Shown in pieces: positions 1 to 8,617 of a stretch of DNA of 64,000 nucleotides (positions are counted from its first letter, which is position 1; each line of letters begins with the position of its first letter). The stretch covers positions 276,743 to 340,742 of the forward strand of contig NZ_JAKEDS010000003.1 in NCBI RefSeq assembly GCF_021462415.1, read 5' to 3'. The position numbers were made by a program, and so were the translations under genes. The notes under the pieces are model-generated. The model made no database searches. It had not been told where the DNA came from and saw only the letters and a program-made list of their open reading frames with translations. The DNA comes from Rhodohalobacter sp. 614A. GTDB lineage: Bacteria > Bacteroidota > Rhodothermia > Balneolales > Balneolaceae.

Positions 1-99
1 CCCGTTCAATCTGCCGATGCTCCCGGCTATTTCCACAGTGGTGATGAAGAAGACATCATCGACGTTCGTCCTTCCAACGGTTATGACGACAGAGAATAA
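1..99 (+). CDS. Small acidic lipoprotein, 3' end only (tandem copy 1)
   Basis: Only the last 32 codons and the TAA stop are in the window; position 1 falls on a codon boundary. The encoded tail is identical to the C-terminus of the next gene (149-385). Over 102 bases the two copies differ at a single site, 78 versus 364, a silent AAC/AAT change. The tail is acidic and has an ADAP repeat followed by an EEDIID segment. The function is unknown. The near-perfect DNA identity points to a recent tandem duplication, or to gene conversion keeping the copies alike. Confidence 0.8.
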   Translation, partial: PVQSADAPGYFHSGDEEDIIDVRPSNGYDDRE

Positions 100-102
100 T
101 CA
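1..102 (+). repeat. Direct repeat, left copy (lipoprotein 3' end)
   Basis: Bases 1-102 match 287-388 with one mismatch (78/364). The match stops three bases after the stop codons, so the duplicated unit ends with the coding sequence. Its left limit is outside the window. Confidence 0.95.
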
Positions 103-148
103 CATTTCATTCTGAACCAACGAATCTAATTCTAAATCAACCAATACC

Positions 149-385
149 ATGAAAGCAAAACTTAACCTCCGACTTGCAACCGCCTCTTTAATCGTAGCCC
201 TGTTCACCGGATGTGCCGGTATCACCGAAGCCAATCTGGACACCGACACCCAGGCTCTCGACGCTCCCGCTGTTTCCGCTGACGCTCCCGTTCAATCTGC
301 CGATGCTCCCGGCTATTTCCACAGTGGTGATGAAGAAGACATCATCGACGTTCGTCCTTCCAATGGTTATGACGACAGAGAATAA
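149..385 (+). CDS. Small acidic lipoprotein (tandem copy 2)
   Basis: This 78-residue protein starts with a lipoprotein signal peptide: positively charged K2/K4/R8, a hydrophobic core at residues 9-18, and a lipobox-like LFTGC ending at Cys22. Processing would leave a mature peptide of only about 57 residues. That peptide carries three DAP triplets at about residues 38-54 and an acidic C-terminus. I recognise no family. It is the second copy of a tandem pair and lies 80 bases upstream of the TPR-CHAT gene on the same strand, so co-transcription is possible. A role as a partner or substrate of the CHAT protein is only a guess from position. Confidence 0.75.
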   Translation: MKAKLNLRLATASLIVALFTGCAGITEANLDTDTQALDAPAVSADAPVQSADAPGYFHSGDEEDIIDVRPSNGYDDRE

Positions 386-388
386 TCA
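287..388 (+). repeat. Direct repeat, right copy (lipoprotein 3' end)
   Basis: This is the partner of 1-102, offset by 286 bases and identical except for one silent substitution. Downstream of it the two intergenic sequences diverge at once. Confidence 0.95.
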
Positions 389-465
389 ATAAGATAACCC
401 ACACATAAAGTTTTGGAAGATTTACTAAATTATGATCGAATTAAAGAAGGATTCTTCCAGAAATT

Positions 466-3400
466 ATGTCCCAAATTAGGTTTAAGCATCTATTTTTCGC
501 TGGCATTGTAATAATTGGTACATGTATCATTTCGCAGAAATCATTCTCAATACAAGTTGATTCACATGACCTAGCCATTTATGACAATTGGCTCTCTGTT
601 CAAAAATCAGTCAATCTTGATACAACACAATATGACGTATCGATTTATGACCGACTGAGTGAAAAATATTTTTTACTGTATCAAACGACTCATCATGAAG
701 CATATCTAAATTTCGCATTACACGAAGCTGGAAGAAGCAAAAGGAATGAAATACTAAATAGAATCCCGGAGGATGAATTAGAAAATATTAATTCAGTTAT
801 TGCCATTTTGAATAACAGAACGATCAGTTCCGAATTCTATTCAATTCATCCCTTCTCTTATCAAGATATCTATAGATTTCTAATATTTGGCATCCCCGAT
901 AGCCTTAAAATTGAAGCAGATGAACTTCTTGATTTTTGGTTTGAGAGTCTTCCGAATACCTACCAAACTAGTAGTGTTGTTGGAGCCATGAAAGCTCAAG
1001 CTTTAGTTCATGGATATAACAGGTTGGATAACTTTCAAAAGGTTTATGAAGTAGGAAGATATTTAGTGAATTCACATCCCTTCCCTAATTCAAATTCTGC
1101 CTTTCATTTATTCAACATCATAGCCTACTCAGCAAGAGCTAGTGGTTACTATTCGGATGCTATTGATATTTATGAAAACATTCTATTCCCAATGGCTGAA
1201 AATTTAAACTACAGAGAGAGATATCTAATAATCAGAATGGATTATGCTAACACGCTATTTCGTTTTGGAAATTTGAACACTGCTCTTAATGAATATGAAT
1301 ATGTATACTCCCAGGGTATTCAGAATTTAGATTCCAGATACAGGCCAGCACTCTTAAATAATCTTGCTATAAGCTATCTCAATGCGGGAAAATTTGATCA
1401 ATATGTTCAATTTCAACTAGACGCATTTGAAATTGCCAGAGAAGAAGAAAATTTCGATCAACAATTAGACATTCTACGAAATCTCTTCATTTTTTATCGG
1501 CGCCAAAATGAAACTGAATTAGCCGTAAACTATCTAAATCAAGCCCTTGAGCTTGCTAAGACAAATAATCTATTATCTGAAACATCATCCATATTACTTT
1601 CGCTTGGCGTTTACAAAAGAGAAACGCAAAATAATCCTCAAGAAGCTTTACAACATTTTTTAGATGCACTAGATTTATCACAAAACTCGAATAATTACCA
1701 ACAACTCTTCAATAGTTATGTCGATCTATCAGAGACTTTCTACTTGCTAAATGACTTCGAAAATGCGGAAAAATACATAACCTCTGCTATAGAAGTGAGT
1801 CAATCAAGAGATGACAGAATCAATTACACTAAGGCAAGTATTCGATATGGAAATTTGCTAACAGATTATGGGCGTTTTGAAGATGCTAAGAGTACTATTC
1901 GAGGTATTACAAATGAAGATCTCAACCAAATCCAATTTTATCTAAAAGTTCTTGGAAAGAATGTACAAATCAAACTTCTAATTCAAGACCAAAAAGTCTT
2001 GGAAGCGATTGAAATTTCATCCTCAATAATTGATGAAATCTTGAACTGGTTGCAAGAGAGTACGGATTTACAGACTGGCCACATGCGAATGGATGAGGAA
2101 TTTTCGGAGGCTTTTCGTTTACACACTGAGCTTCTCTATGAACTTGGAAATTATGAGGAAGCAATTGCAATAACAGGCAAGCTAAGAAATTTATCGAGAG
2201 CAGGATTCTACAATAATCCACTTCTGAAATCTCAAATATTGTCGGAAGAACAACTGATTGAAGACTACAATTTAAGTAATCGCATTCAGGACCTTCGAAA
2301 TAGATATGCCAACGCTAACGAAGAACAAAAGGTTTATCTTGGCAATCAACTTGTAGAAGCCGTTTCCGAAAGGAACACTTTGCAAAATGAGGCATTTCCA
2401 AATTATAGTGAAAACAGTTTTGAAGACACACTTCCGCTGGCTATGGAAAAATTAGATTCCGACCAACTAGTCATCTATTTCTCCATCTTTGAAAACCAGG
2501 TGTTCCAGTTTTTTGTATCGAATGATGATATCGGGATGAAAGCATATCCGGCTGAAGATCAATACCTGGATGTATTGGAAGAAGCAGTTGCAAGTTTTGG
2601 ACACGGATCAACAGATCTCAATTTACTACATAACGTATATCAAACTTTCTATGCCGGAAATATACCGGAACACATCAATCATATTTATGTAATTCCGGAT
2701 GGCATTTTTTACAGGTTGCCTGTTGAAATTTTACCAACTGAACCTACTCATTTTGCCAATAGTTATGGTTCGGCATCTTATTTGATAGAAAATTACAGTG
2801 TCAGTTATCTCAATACTCTTTCTGATTTAATCTCTGAATCCCCCGATGCAAACTTCAGTTTTGATATGGCGGGTTTTGGTATTAGCGATTTCTCAGCAGC
2901 AGGACACCCGGAATTACCAGACTTACCTTTCAGTCCAAAAGAAATTACAGACAGTGCTAATAAACTGGAAAAGCTGACAAACAAACGTTTCTTTCTTGAT
3001 GAAAACAGTACCGAGTCGAACTTCAGAGATGTTGCGGGAAAGGCTAAAATAATACACCTTGCAACTCACAGTAAAGTGAATGATGAAAGCCCTCTTTTTT
3101 CATCACTCTATTTACATTCGGGAGCCATCGATAACACTACAACCGTTGTTGATAGCAGCTTCGTTACACAAAATGATGGGATCATCTACGCTTACGAACT
3201 CTTTGATCTGAACCTGAATGCAGATTTAATTTTTCTTAGTTCATGTGAATCCGGGACCGGAGGTTATTTGAAAGGTTCCGGAATTTTGGGTTTTTCACGT
3301 GCATTTACTTATGCAGGTGCACAAAGTTTATCTATAAATCTTTGGCCAATCCGGGATCAAACCGCATCCGACATATCTCTCCATTTTTATGAAGCGCTGA

Positions 3401-3636
3401 ATGAAGGAAAAAATAAGGCAGACGCCCTCCGCGAAGCGCGTCTCTCTTATCTAAATAATACAAATAGTGATCCGTACTTGTGGGGGGCATTTATTATGTA
3501 CGGCAATATTGAATCACCCGTCAGCAATAATCAATTTTATGTGCAACTGCTGATCTTGGTTTTTCTGATAGCTGGCTTATTCTTAGCAGTATATGTATAT
3601 CAGAAGAAGTCTCTGATTAAATCCTGGATTTTTTAG
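466..3636 (+). CDS. TPR-CHAT domain protein, putative membrane-anchored caspase-like protease
   Basis: The 1056-residue protein has a hydrophobic N-terminal segment (about residues 9-25) that could be a signal peptide or anchor. A long helical TPR-like region follows (about 200-650), then a C-terminal CHAT domain (about 660-1010), then a transmembrane helix (about 1025-1046) with a basic tail. The CHAT dyad is visible as His868 in HLATHSK and Cys927 in LSSCESG, followed by a typical GSGILGFSRAF segment. CHAT is a clan CD fold related to caspase and separase. With a cleaved signal peptide the protease would lie in the periplasm, tethered at its C-terminus; this topology is inferred. The stop overlaps the converging gene at 3633-4418 by four bases. 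Tandem lipoprotein genes lie just upstream. The substrate is unknown. Confidence 0.9.
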   Translation: MSQIRFKHLFFAGIVIIGTCIISQKSFSIQVDSHDLAIYDNWLSVQKSVNLDTTQYDVSIYDRLSEKYFLLYQTTHHEAYLNFALHEAGRSKRNEILNRIPEDELENINSVIAILNNRTISSEFYSIHPFSYQDIYRFLIFGIPDSLKIEADELLDFWFESLPNTYQTSSVVGAMKAQALVHGYNRLDNFQKVYEVGRYLVNSHPFPNSNSAFHLFNIIAYSARASGYYSDAIDIYENILFPMAENLNYRERYLIIRMDYANTLFRFGNLNTALNEYEYVYSQGIQNLDSRYRPALLNNLAISYLNAGKFDQYVQFQLDAFEIAREEENFDQQLDILRNLFIFYRRQNETELAVNYLNQALELAKTNNLLSETSSILLSLGVYKRETQNNPQEALQHFLDALDLSQNSNNYQQLFNSYVDLSETFYLLNDFENAEKYITSAIEVSQSRDDRINYTKASIRYGNLLTDYGRFEDAKSTIRGITNEDLNQIQFYLKVLGKNVQIKLLIQDQKVLEAIEISSSIIDEILNWLQESTDLQTGHMRMDEEFSEAFRLHTELLYELGNYEEAIAITGKLRNLSRAGFYNNPLLKSQILSEEQLIEDYNLSNRIQDLRNRYANANEEQKVYLGNQLVEAVSERNTLQNEAFPNYSENSFEDTLPLAMEKLDSDQLVIYFSIFENQVFQFFVSNDDIGMKAYPAEDQYLDVLEEAVASFGHGSTDLNLLHNVYQTFYAGNIPEHINHIYVIPDGIFYRLPVEILPTEPTHFANSYGSASYLIENYSVSYLNTLSDLISESPDANFSFDMAGFGISDFSAAGHPELPDLPFSPKEITDSANKLEKLTNKRFFLDENSTESNFRDVAGKAKIIHLATHSKVNDESPLFSSLYLHSGAIDNTTTVVDSSFVTQNDGIIYAYELFDLNLNADLIFLSSCESGTGGYLKGSGILGFSRAFTYAGAQSLSINLWPIRDQTASDISLHFYEALNEGKNKADALREARLSYLNNTNSDPYLWGAFIMYGNIESPVSNNQFYVQLLILVFLIAGLFLAVYVYQKKSLIKSWIF

Positions 3637-4418
3637 CTATTCGGATTGCTTAAATTCTGTAACTTTTGTTTTGCAACCCGGCTGAATGAGCCATCAAGCT
3701 CAATAACTTCCTGCATGCTATTTCTGGCTTCATCAATCATTCCCAATTGTAATTGAGTATTCGCAAGGTACCAGGTACTTTTCTCAAGGCTCAATCGATC
3801 AATCTCTTCGATGAGATTAATATTTTCGAAAGTTTGTAACGCATCGGAATAGTTTTGAGAATTGTACTGAATAGCTCCTCTTACCATTTGCAAATCAATA
3901 ACCTGGTTCGGAGTTAAATTCAAAGTTGATGCCTGATCAAGCTGTGAGAATGCTGCTTCAAGACTACCATTTGTAGCTAAACTTACAGCTTCCTGAAGGT
4001 AGTTATCTAAAATTGTTTGGTTGTCAACCCCACGTTCAATCTCATATTCAATCATAGAAATTGCTCCGGTGGTTTGAGGCTGTTGTACACTGACCAACAG
4101 GTTAAACAGAATCGCAAATCCAATAATTAAAACAGATGCAGCAACAAGATATGGTTTAAATTTCTCATAGAATGTTGGAACTGCCTCTTCTTTACTGCGA
4201 GCTGCAGAAAGTGGAATAACATTGGGCTCTGTATCATAGAGGTGATCGAATTTACCTTCATTTCCCATTTTTTTAAGGGTAGCAAGGGTTTGCAGGTAAT
4301 CCAGATCATCGGGACGGCCAATTAGTTGCGCCCAAAGTTCATCAACTTCGTTTTCGGCTAGATTACCATCTACAAAGTCGTGAATTTTAGTTTTAATAGA
4401 TGTTGGTTGACTGGTCAT
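3633..4418 (-). CDS. Membrane protein with anti-sigma-like N-terminus and TPR C-terminus
   Basis: The protein has 261 residues. The N-terminal 88 are soluble and begin with a short helical segment containing DFVDGNLAENEVDELW, the sort of opening seen in Bacteroidota anti-sigma-like proteins. One transmembrane helix follows at about 89-111. The rest is helical, TPR-like, with paired ANTQLQLGMIDEA-type helices, and would face the periplasm. No zinc-binding His/Cys motif of the ZAS type is visible, and no sigma factor gene is nearby, so an anti-sigma role is tentative. It lies 12 bases downstream of the response regulator in the same direction, which suggests an operon. It converges on the CHAT gene with a four-base overlap of the coding ends. 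Confidence 0.75.
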   Translation of the reverse strand: MTSQPTSIKTKIHDFVDGNLAENEVDELWAQLIGRPDDLDYLQTLATLKKMGNEGKFDHLYDTEPNVIPLSAARSKEEAVPTFYEKFKPYLVAASVLIIGFAILFNLLVSVQQPQTTGAISMIEYEIERGVDNQTILDNYLQEAVSLATNGSLEAAFSQLDQASTLNLTPNQVIDLQMVRGAIQYNSQNYSDALQTFENINLIEEIDRLSLEKSTWYLANTQLQLGMIDEARNSMQEVIELDGSFSRVAKQKLQNLSNPNS

Positions 4419-4430
4419 ATCAAAAAATGT

Positions 4431-5018
4431 TTAGCTTGTTTTTTTTGCCTGATGCTTATTAATCTCTTGGATAGTTCCTAAAAGGTATGCTTTATCAAAT
4501 GGTTTTTGAATATATGCATTGATTCTTGAAGAAATACACTCATCGCGAACATGATCATAATCATTGGTCGTAAGAGCGATAATTGGGGTCTCGTTATACT
4601 CGGCGAGTTCCCTGATCTTTCGTGAAGTTTCAAATCCATCTAATCCGCTGCCAAGATTGATATCCATCAAAATAAGATCGTAATGATTGGATTTTGCATG
4701 CTTGATAGCTTCTTCGCCGCTTTCTACACTCTCAATTTCAAATTCGTTTTTTAAGAAGATCGAAACCAGCAATCTGATTTGAGCACTATCTTCAACATGG
4801 AGCAATTTAGGCTTTTCGTTTTCCTTGGTTTTCTCTTTAGCACTTGATGTAAAAAGAGATAAACTTCTTCTCATTCTTCTTCTGGTGGGCAGAGTTTCAC
4901 TTAAATCCTGGGGACTTAAATGAAGTTCCTGAGATGTTGGAGCATCAAGTGAATGGGCTACTGCACCATCCATATAGTTGTAAGAAAAAGCGTTGGGAAA
5001 CAATACACAGGTTTTCAT
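4431..5018 (-). CDS. Response regulator, stand-alone receiver domain with N-terminal extension
   Basis: Residues about 70-190 of this 195-residue protein form a receiver domain. The acidic pair is E76/D77 in HVED, the phosphoacceptor is Asp119 in LILMD, the switch Thr150 is in IIALT, and the conserved Lys172 is in QKPF. There is no DNA-binding or enzymatic output domain. The first 70 residues are an unusual extension with a basic RRRMRRS stretch; a later start is possible, but no better Met lies near the domain. It is the first gene of a likely operon with the membrane TPR protein. The cognate kinase is not in the window. Confidence 0.88.
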   Translation of the reverse strand: MKTCVLFPNAFSYNYMDGAVAHSLDAPTSQELHLSPQDLSETLPTRRRMRRSLSLFTSSAKEKTKENEKPKLLHVEDSAQIRLLVSIFLKNEFEIESVESGEEAIKHAKSNHYDLILMDINLGSGLDGFETSRKIRELAEYNETPIIALTTNDYDHVRDECISSRINAYIQKPFDKAYLLGTIQEINKHQAKKTS

Positions 5019-5231
5019 GTCAATAAAACTTCAGTTGCTGATCAATTTAATTCAAAAGCTGCAATGGTTGCTTCTATTGTTATGATGCCTGAAAACCAGC
5101 TTTGTTACATTTTTCCTGAAATTAATTCTTACTCCATTCTATTAAACAATCATCATCCAAATCTTCATATAGTTTATATCATCCATTAGTACATTTCTTT
5201 ATTGCAACAACTTTATAATCAAAGGAGAGAT

Positions 5232-5717
5232 ATGGCTGACATTAAAAAAGCTGCTGAGTCATTCCTCGGGCTTCATACCATAGCAGTTGTTGGGGTTTCA
5301 TCAAAAGGAGATACAGCAGCCAATATTATCTACAAAAAATTGAGGGAACAGGGATATAAGGTCTTCGCAGTGAACCCTAATGCTAAAAAAGCAGAAGGAG
5401 ATGCATGTTATCCTTCTCTTCAATCCATTCCCGATCAAGTAGATGGAGTAGTTATTGGTACAGCACCTGATGTTACTCCAATCATTGTTTCGGAATGCGC
5501 TTCACTTGGAATTAAAAATATCTGGATACACCGTTCTTTTGGCGTTGGAAGTTTTCATCCGGAAGCATTAAAAATTGCCGCAGAGAATAATCTATCCCTC
5601 ATTCCGGGTGGTTGCCCGATGATGTTTTCGGAACCCGTGGATCCCGGTCATAAATGTATGCGATGGTTTTTGAAAGTAACCGGCAAACAAGCTCGGCCGG
5701 TTGGCTTTCACCCTTAG
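5232..5717 (+). CDS. CoA-binding domain protein (YccU/Rossmann type)
   Basis: This is a 161-residue single-domain protein. After a short helix comes a Rossmann segment IAVVGVSSKGD (about residues 17-27), then FAVNPN and a late GGCPMMF segment, all typical of the CoA_binding_2 family related to the alpha subunit of succinyl-CoA synthetase. The biochemical role of these proteins is poorly defined. I chose the ATG at 5232 because AAAGGAG lies just before it; an in-frame start 30 bases upstream has no such site and would add residues that the family lacks. It diverges from the response regulator gene. Confidence 0.9.
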   Translation: MADIKKAAESFLGLHTIAVVGVSSKGDTAANIIYKKLREQGYKVFAVNPNAKKAEGDACYPSLQSIPDQVDGVVIGTAPDVTPIIVSECASLGIKNIWIHRSFGVGSFHPEALKIAAENNLSLIPGGCPMMFSEPVDPGHKCMRWFLKVTGKQARPVGFHP

Positions 5718-5867
5718 ATTTATTACCATTGTAATCGTTTTAAGACGACTATTTTTTATTCGATGTCATAATCAAATAGACACCAAGATTTGCATTCTCA
5801 CGATTTTATTTCTGACAATGTGGAATCTCTTCGCTTTTTTTGAACGCCAGGAATCCTTGCTGCTAAC

Positions 5868-6869
5868 ATGTCATCTTTAAAGAATCCCTTTCGCATCTTT
5901 TTATCGTTAGCGCTTTTATTGGTTGCTGGGTGGGCGATTCTCATGTATTCAACACAAAACTGGTTTTTGTTTGAGGAAAACTGGTTTATGACGGTAACGA
6001 TGATCTTCGGATCCTTTATTGCAGGTGCAAGCTCAGAAGGTGGTGGCGCCATTGCCTACCCGGCTATGACACTCCTTTTTAATATTGGTCCGGATGTAGC
6101 TCGAAATTTTAGCCTGGCCATACAAAGTTTTGGGATGACTTTCGCCGCCATCTGGATTTTCCTTTCCCGAATAAAAATTGAAAAAAATTACCTGCTCATT
6201 GCCGGACTCGGGGGAGCTATTGGAATACTGTTTGGCACTTATTTTATCGTCCCTCTTATTAAACCAAGTTATGCCAAAATGATGTTCGTCTCATTTTGGT
6301 TGAGCTTCGGATTTGCACTCTGGGTTGTAAATTTTATTCGAAAACGCGAAAGTGTAGAGCAGCTACCGGTTTTATCACTTTACCAAAAAACGGAGCTTCT
6401 GGTAATTGGAGTACTTGGCGGAATTTTTAGTTCCGTTTTTGGGAATGGTATTGACATCTGTACATTTGCTTTTGTTGTGCTGAAGTATGGTTTATCAGAA
6501 AAAGTAGCCACTCCAACATCCGTCATCTTAATGGCTTCCAATGCCGTTATTGGTGCACTTTTACACACATTTGTACTTGACACCATGCAGGCTGAAGCAA
6601 TAAACTATCTTTTGGTTTGCCTGCCTGTTGTAATATTTGGAGCGCCTTTGGGAGCATTTGTCATCAATCAGATCGGGAGAAAAACAATCGCAGTTCTTCT
6701 GATTACAATTATCGTGGTACAATTTGTTACAGCCCTGATCATTATTCAGCCAAGCCTTCTTCTGCTCTCGTTCTCGTTGGGAATATTCCTTCTTGGCATG
6801 ATCATCTTTTTTCTTCTAACAAATTTTAAACCATCATGGAGAAAGCAGGGCTCTGTTTCCACAAAGTGA
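5868..6869 (+). CDS. TauE/SafE family membrane permease (first of two)
   Basis: The 333-residue polytopic membrane protein has the TauE/SafE pattern. A first half contains GASSEGGGAIAYP (about residues 53-65), a central charged loop follows, and a second half contains a matching FGNGIDICTF segment. Members export or import small organic or inorganic anions such as sulfite, sulfoacetate or taurine-derived compounds; the substrate cannot be read from sequence. The N-terminal helix and about 25 extra residues make it longer than the second TauE-like gene. It ends at the base before the converging TauE gene ends, with no space between them. Confidence 0.87.
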   Translation: MSSLKNPFRIFLSLALLLVAGWAILMYSTQNWFLFEENWFMTVTMIFGSFIAGASSEGGGAIAYPAMTLLFNIGPDVARNFSLAIQSFGMTFAAIWIFLSRIKIEKNYLLIAGLGGAIGILFGTYFIVPLIKPSYAKMMFVSFWLSFGFALWVVNFIRKRESVEQLPVLSLYQKTELLVIGVLGGIFSSVFGNGIDICTFAFVVLKYGLSEKVATPTSVILMASNAVIGALLHTFVLDTMQAEAINYLLVCLPVVIFGAPLGAFVINQIGRKTIAVLLITIIVVQFVTALIIIQPSLLLLSFSLGIFLLGMIIFFLLTNFKPSWRKQGSVSTK

Positions 6870-7676
6870 TCAGGCTATGCTTCCGATCATCATGGTAGCA
6901 ATGATCAATATCAAAACAGAAAACCCTATCTGAATATAATGTTGATCAACAGAATGGCCGATACGAACCCCTAAAAATCCGCCGGCAAAAGCTCCAATAA
7001 TGAGCGGCAGCCCGGAACCAAAATCAACATAACCAATTGTAAATTGTGTAAGCCCTTCATGAGTACCTGATAAAAAAGCGAACTGGAGCCAACCTGAGAG
7101 CGAAATCAATACGATGGCCAGTGATGAAATGCTAACTGCTTTTGCGAGTTTTAACTTATAGAGAAGGTTCATAATGGGAACAAGCACAATTCCGCCTCCT
7201 ACCCCGGCCAAAGATGCAACAATACCGCCAAGCACACCGGCAATCCCTGCTTTGACTACTCCGAAGGTGTTATTTATAACCTGAAATGTTATATCGGTTC
7301 TGCTTCGCCGATAAAAAAGAATGGCGACAATAAATAGAAGAATGGAAAAAAGTGCCACAAAAACATCCTTCGTATAATATGGAGAAGTAACTGTCACTTT
7401 TCCGAAGTACACCCCGATACTTCCTAAAAGCCCCACAAGAAATCCCTCCTTCCAATGAAAATTCCGTTCTTTCCTTTGCTGGATAGAACTGCTTATTGAT
7501 GCAGTAAAAGTGCAAAAAAGGGAGGTGGCAATTGTCCACGGAGTGGGATTTTCCAGACCTGTAGATGTGAACAGAAAAAAAAGAATGGGAGTAAACAGAA
7601 TACCTCCTCCAATTCCAAAAAGACCGGCTAAAGTACCTGCTAAAACCCCACAAAGCACAAGAAGAATGAAAATCAT
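6870..7676 (-). CDS. TauE/SafE family membrane permease (second of two)
   Basis: The 268-residue protein has about eight hydrophobic segments and two internal repeats, each with the family glycine motif: LFGIGGGILFTP at residues 19-30 and LAGVGGGIVLVP in the second half. This is the compact canonical form of the family and differs from the neighbouring permease at 5868-6869. Its start codon shares one base with the stop of the PhzF gene (TGATG), so the two are probably translationally coupled. That hints that the PhzF-type enzyme and this transporter act on related small molecules. Confidence 0.9.
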   Translation of the reverse strand: MIFILLVLCGVLAGTLAGLFGIGGGILFTPILFFLFTSTGLENPTPWTIATSLFCTFTASISSSIQQRKERNFHWKEGFLVGLLGSIGVYFGKVTVTSPYYTKDVFVALFSILLFIVAILFYRRSRTDITFQVINNTFGVVKAGIAGVLGGIVASLAGVGGGIVLVPIMNLLYKLKLAKAVSISSLAIVLISLSGWLQFAFLSGTHEGLTQFTIGYVDFGSGLPLIIGAFAGGFLGVRIGHSVDQHYIQIGFSVLILIIATMMIGSIA

Positions 7677-8452
7677 CAGATATTAATCTCGCCAATCATA
7701 TAAGTCACCGCACTGCCCCCGATTTCAACCCGGTCGCCTTTTTGGTTGCATTGAATGTTACCGCCCCGTTTAGAAATCTGCCGCGCATTGAGTGAGGATT
7801 TACCCAGGCGTTTTCCCCAAAATGGAGCTAACAAGGTATGGGCAGAACCTGTAACCGGATCTTCATAAATCCCCATGGATGGAGCAAAATAACGGCTCAC
7901 AAAATCACAATCATTTCCTTCTGCCGTTACAACAATTCCGCGTACTTCCATCCTTTCAAGAAGACCGTAATCGGGCTTTAATGTCTGAACGGTTTCTTCA
8001 TCGTGCAATAATACAATCATATCTCTGTTCACACCCGTAAAAATAGGAATCGTACCAATAGCATCCGGCAGCAACTTTGGAACCGGTATGGGCTCGGGCG
8101 GCGTGGCAGGAAAATTCATCCAATAAATATCCTCCCTTTTTTCCACGGTCAATTCACCACTTTTGGATTGAAAAACAACTTTTTCTCCATCAAAGTCCAG
8201 GTGTTCAAAAAGAACATGAGCAGAAGCAAGTGTTGCGTGTCCGCAGATATCAACTTCTGTTTTGGGAGTAAACCATCGAATAGTAAACGTACCGTCCGGT
8301 TCTTTCACAAAATAAGCTGTTTCAGAAAGATTATTCTCAGCCGCAATGTTTTGCATTGCATCCGCATCAAGCCATTCCTCTAAAGGGATGACCGCTGCGG
8401 GATTGCCTGAGAAAACTTCGTCTGTAAATGCGTCTACCTGGTACAATTTCAT
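7676..8452 (-). CDS. PhzF family isomerase/epimerase
   Basis: The 258-residue protein begins MKLYQVDAFT, the standard PhzF opening. It has the catalytic-type Glu44 in NLSETAYF, the substrate-loop motif DICGHATLASAH, and the second-lobe motif EDPVTGSAH. PhzF proteins have two diaminopimelate-epimerase-like lobes; the founding member isomerises a phenazine precursor. No phenazine genes are nearby, so this is one of the many uncharacterised members and should not be read as evidence for phenazine production. It overlaps the downstream TauE gene by one base. Confidence 0.92.
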   Translation of the reverse strand: MKLYQVDAFTDEVFSGNPAAVIPLEEWLDADAMQNIAAENNLSETAYFVKEPDGTFTIRWFTPKTEVDICGHATLASAHVLFEHLDFDGEKVVFQSKSGELTVEKREDIYWMNFPATPPEPIPVPKLLPDAIGTIPIFTGVNRDMIVLLHDEETVQTLKPDYGLLERMEVRGIVVTAEGNDCDFVSRYFAPSMGIYEDPVTGSAHTLLAPFWGKRLGKSSLNARQISKRGGNIQCNQKGDRVEIGGSAVTYMIGEINI

Positions 8453-8617
8453 TTTATACGATTGTTTGTTTTTCTTTTTCTTTTAATGTAATGAATCTCA
8501 GCCACTCGATGAATAAATCAACAAGTTTGATTTGCCACAAGTTTATTTTATTCCTTTTCCATGGACAGATACGCTTCCCGGCTTCATATTTCCTGAAAAG
8601 TTCACGACCTTTCTTTC

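Noticed and set aside
414-456. TGGAAGA ... TCTTCCA repeat before the CHAT gene
   Set aside because: The arms are seven bases with a 28-base loop, which is expected by chance in AT-rich sequence.
466-3636. TPR-CHAT protein as a CRISPR (type III-E) component
   Set aside because: No Cas gene or repeat array is present, and the protein has its own membrane anchor, unlike Csx29.
4953-5189. Open frame of 78 codons on the plus strand over the response regulator start and promoter gap
   Set aside because: It overlaps the regulator antisense, has no family resemblance, and its composition looks non-coding.
7676-8452. PhzF homologue as evidence of phenazine synthesis
   Set aside because: No other phz gene is in the window and most PhzF-like proteins lie outside phenazine pathways.
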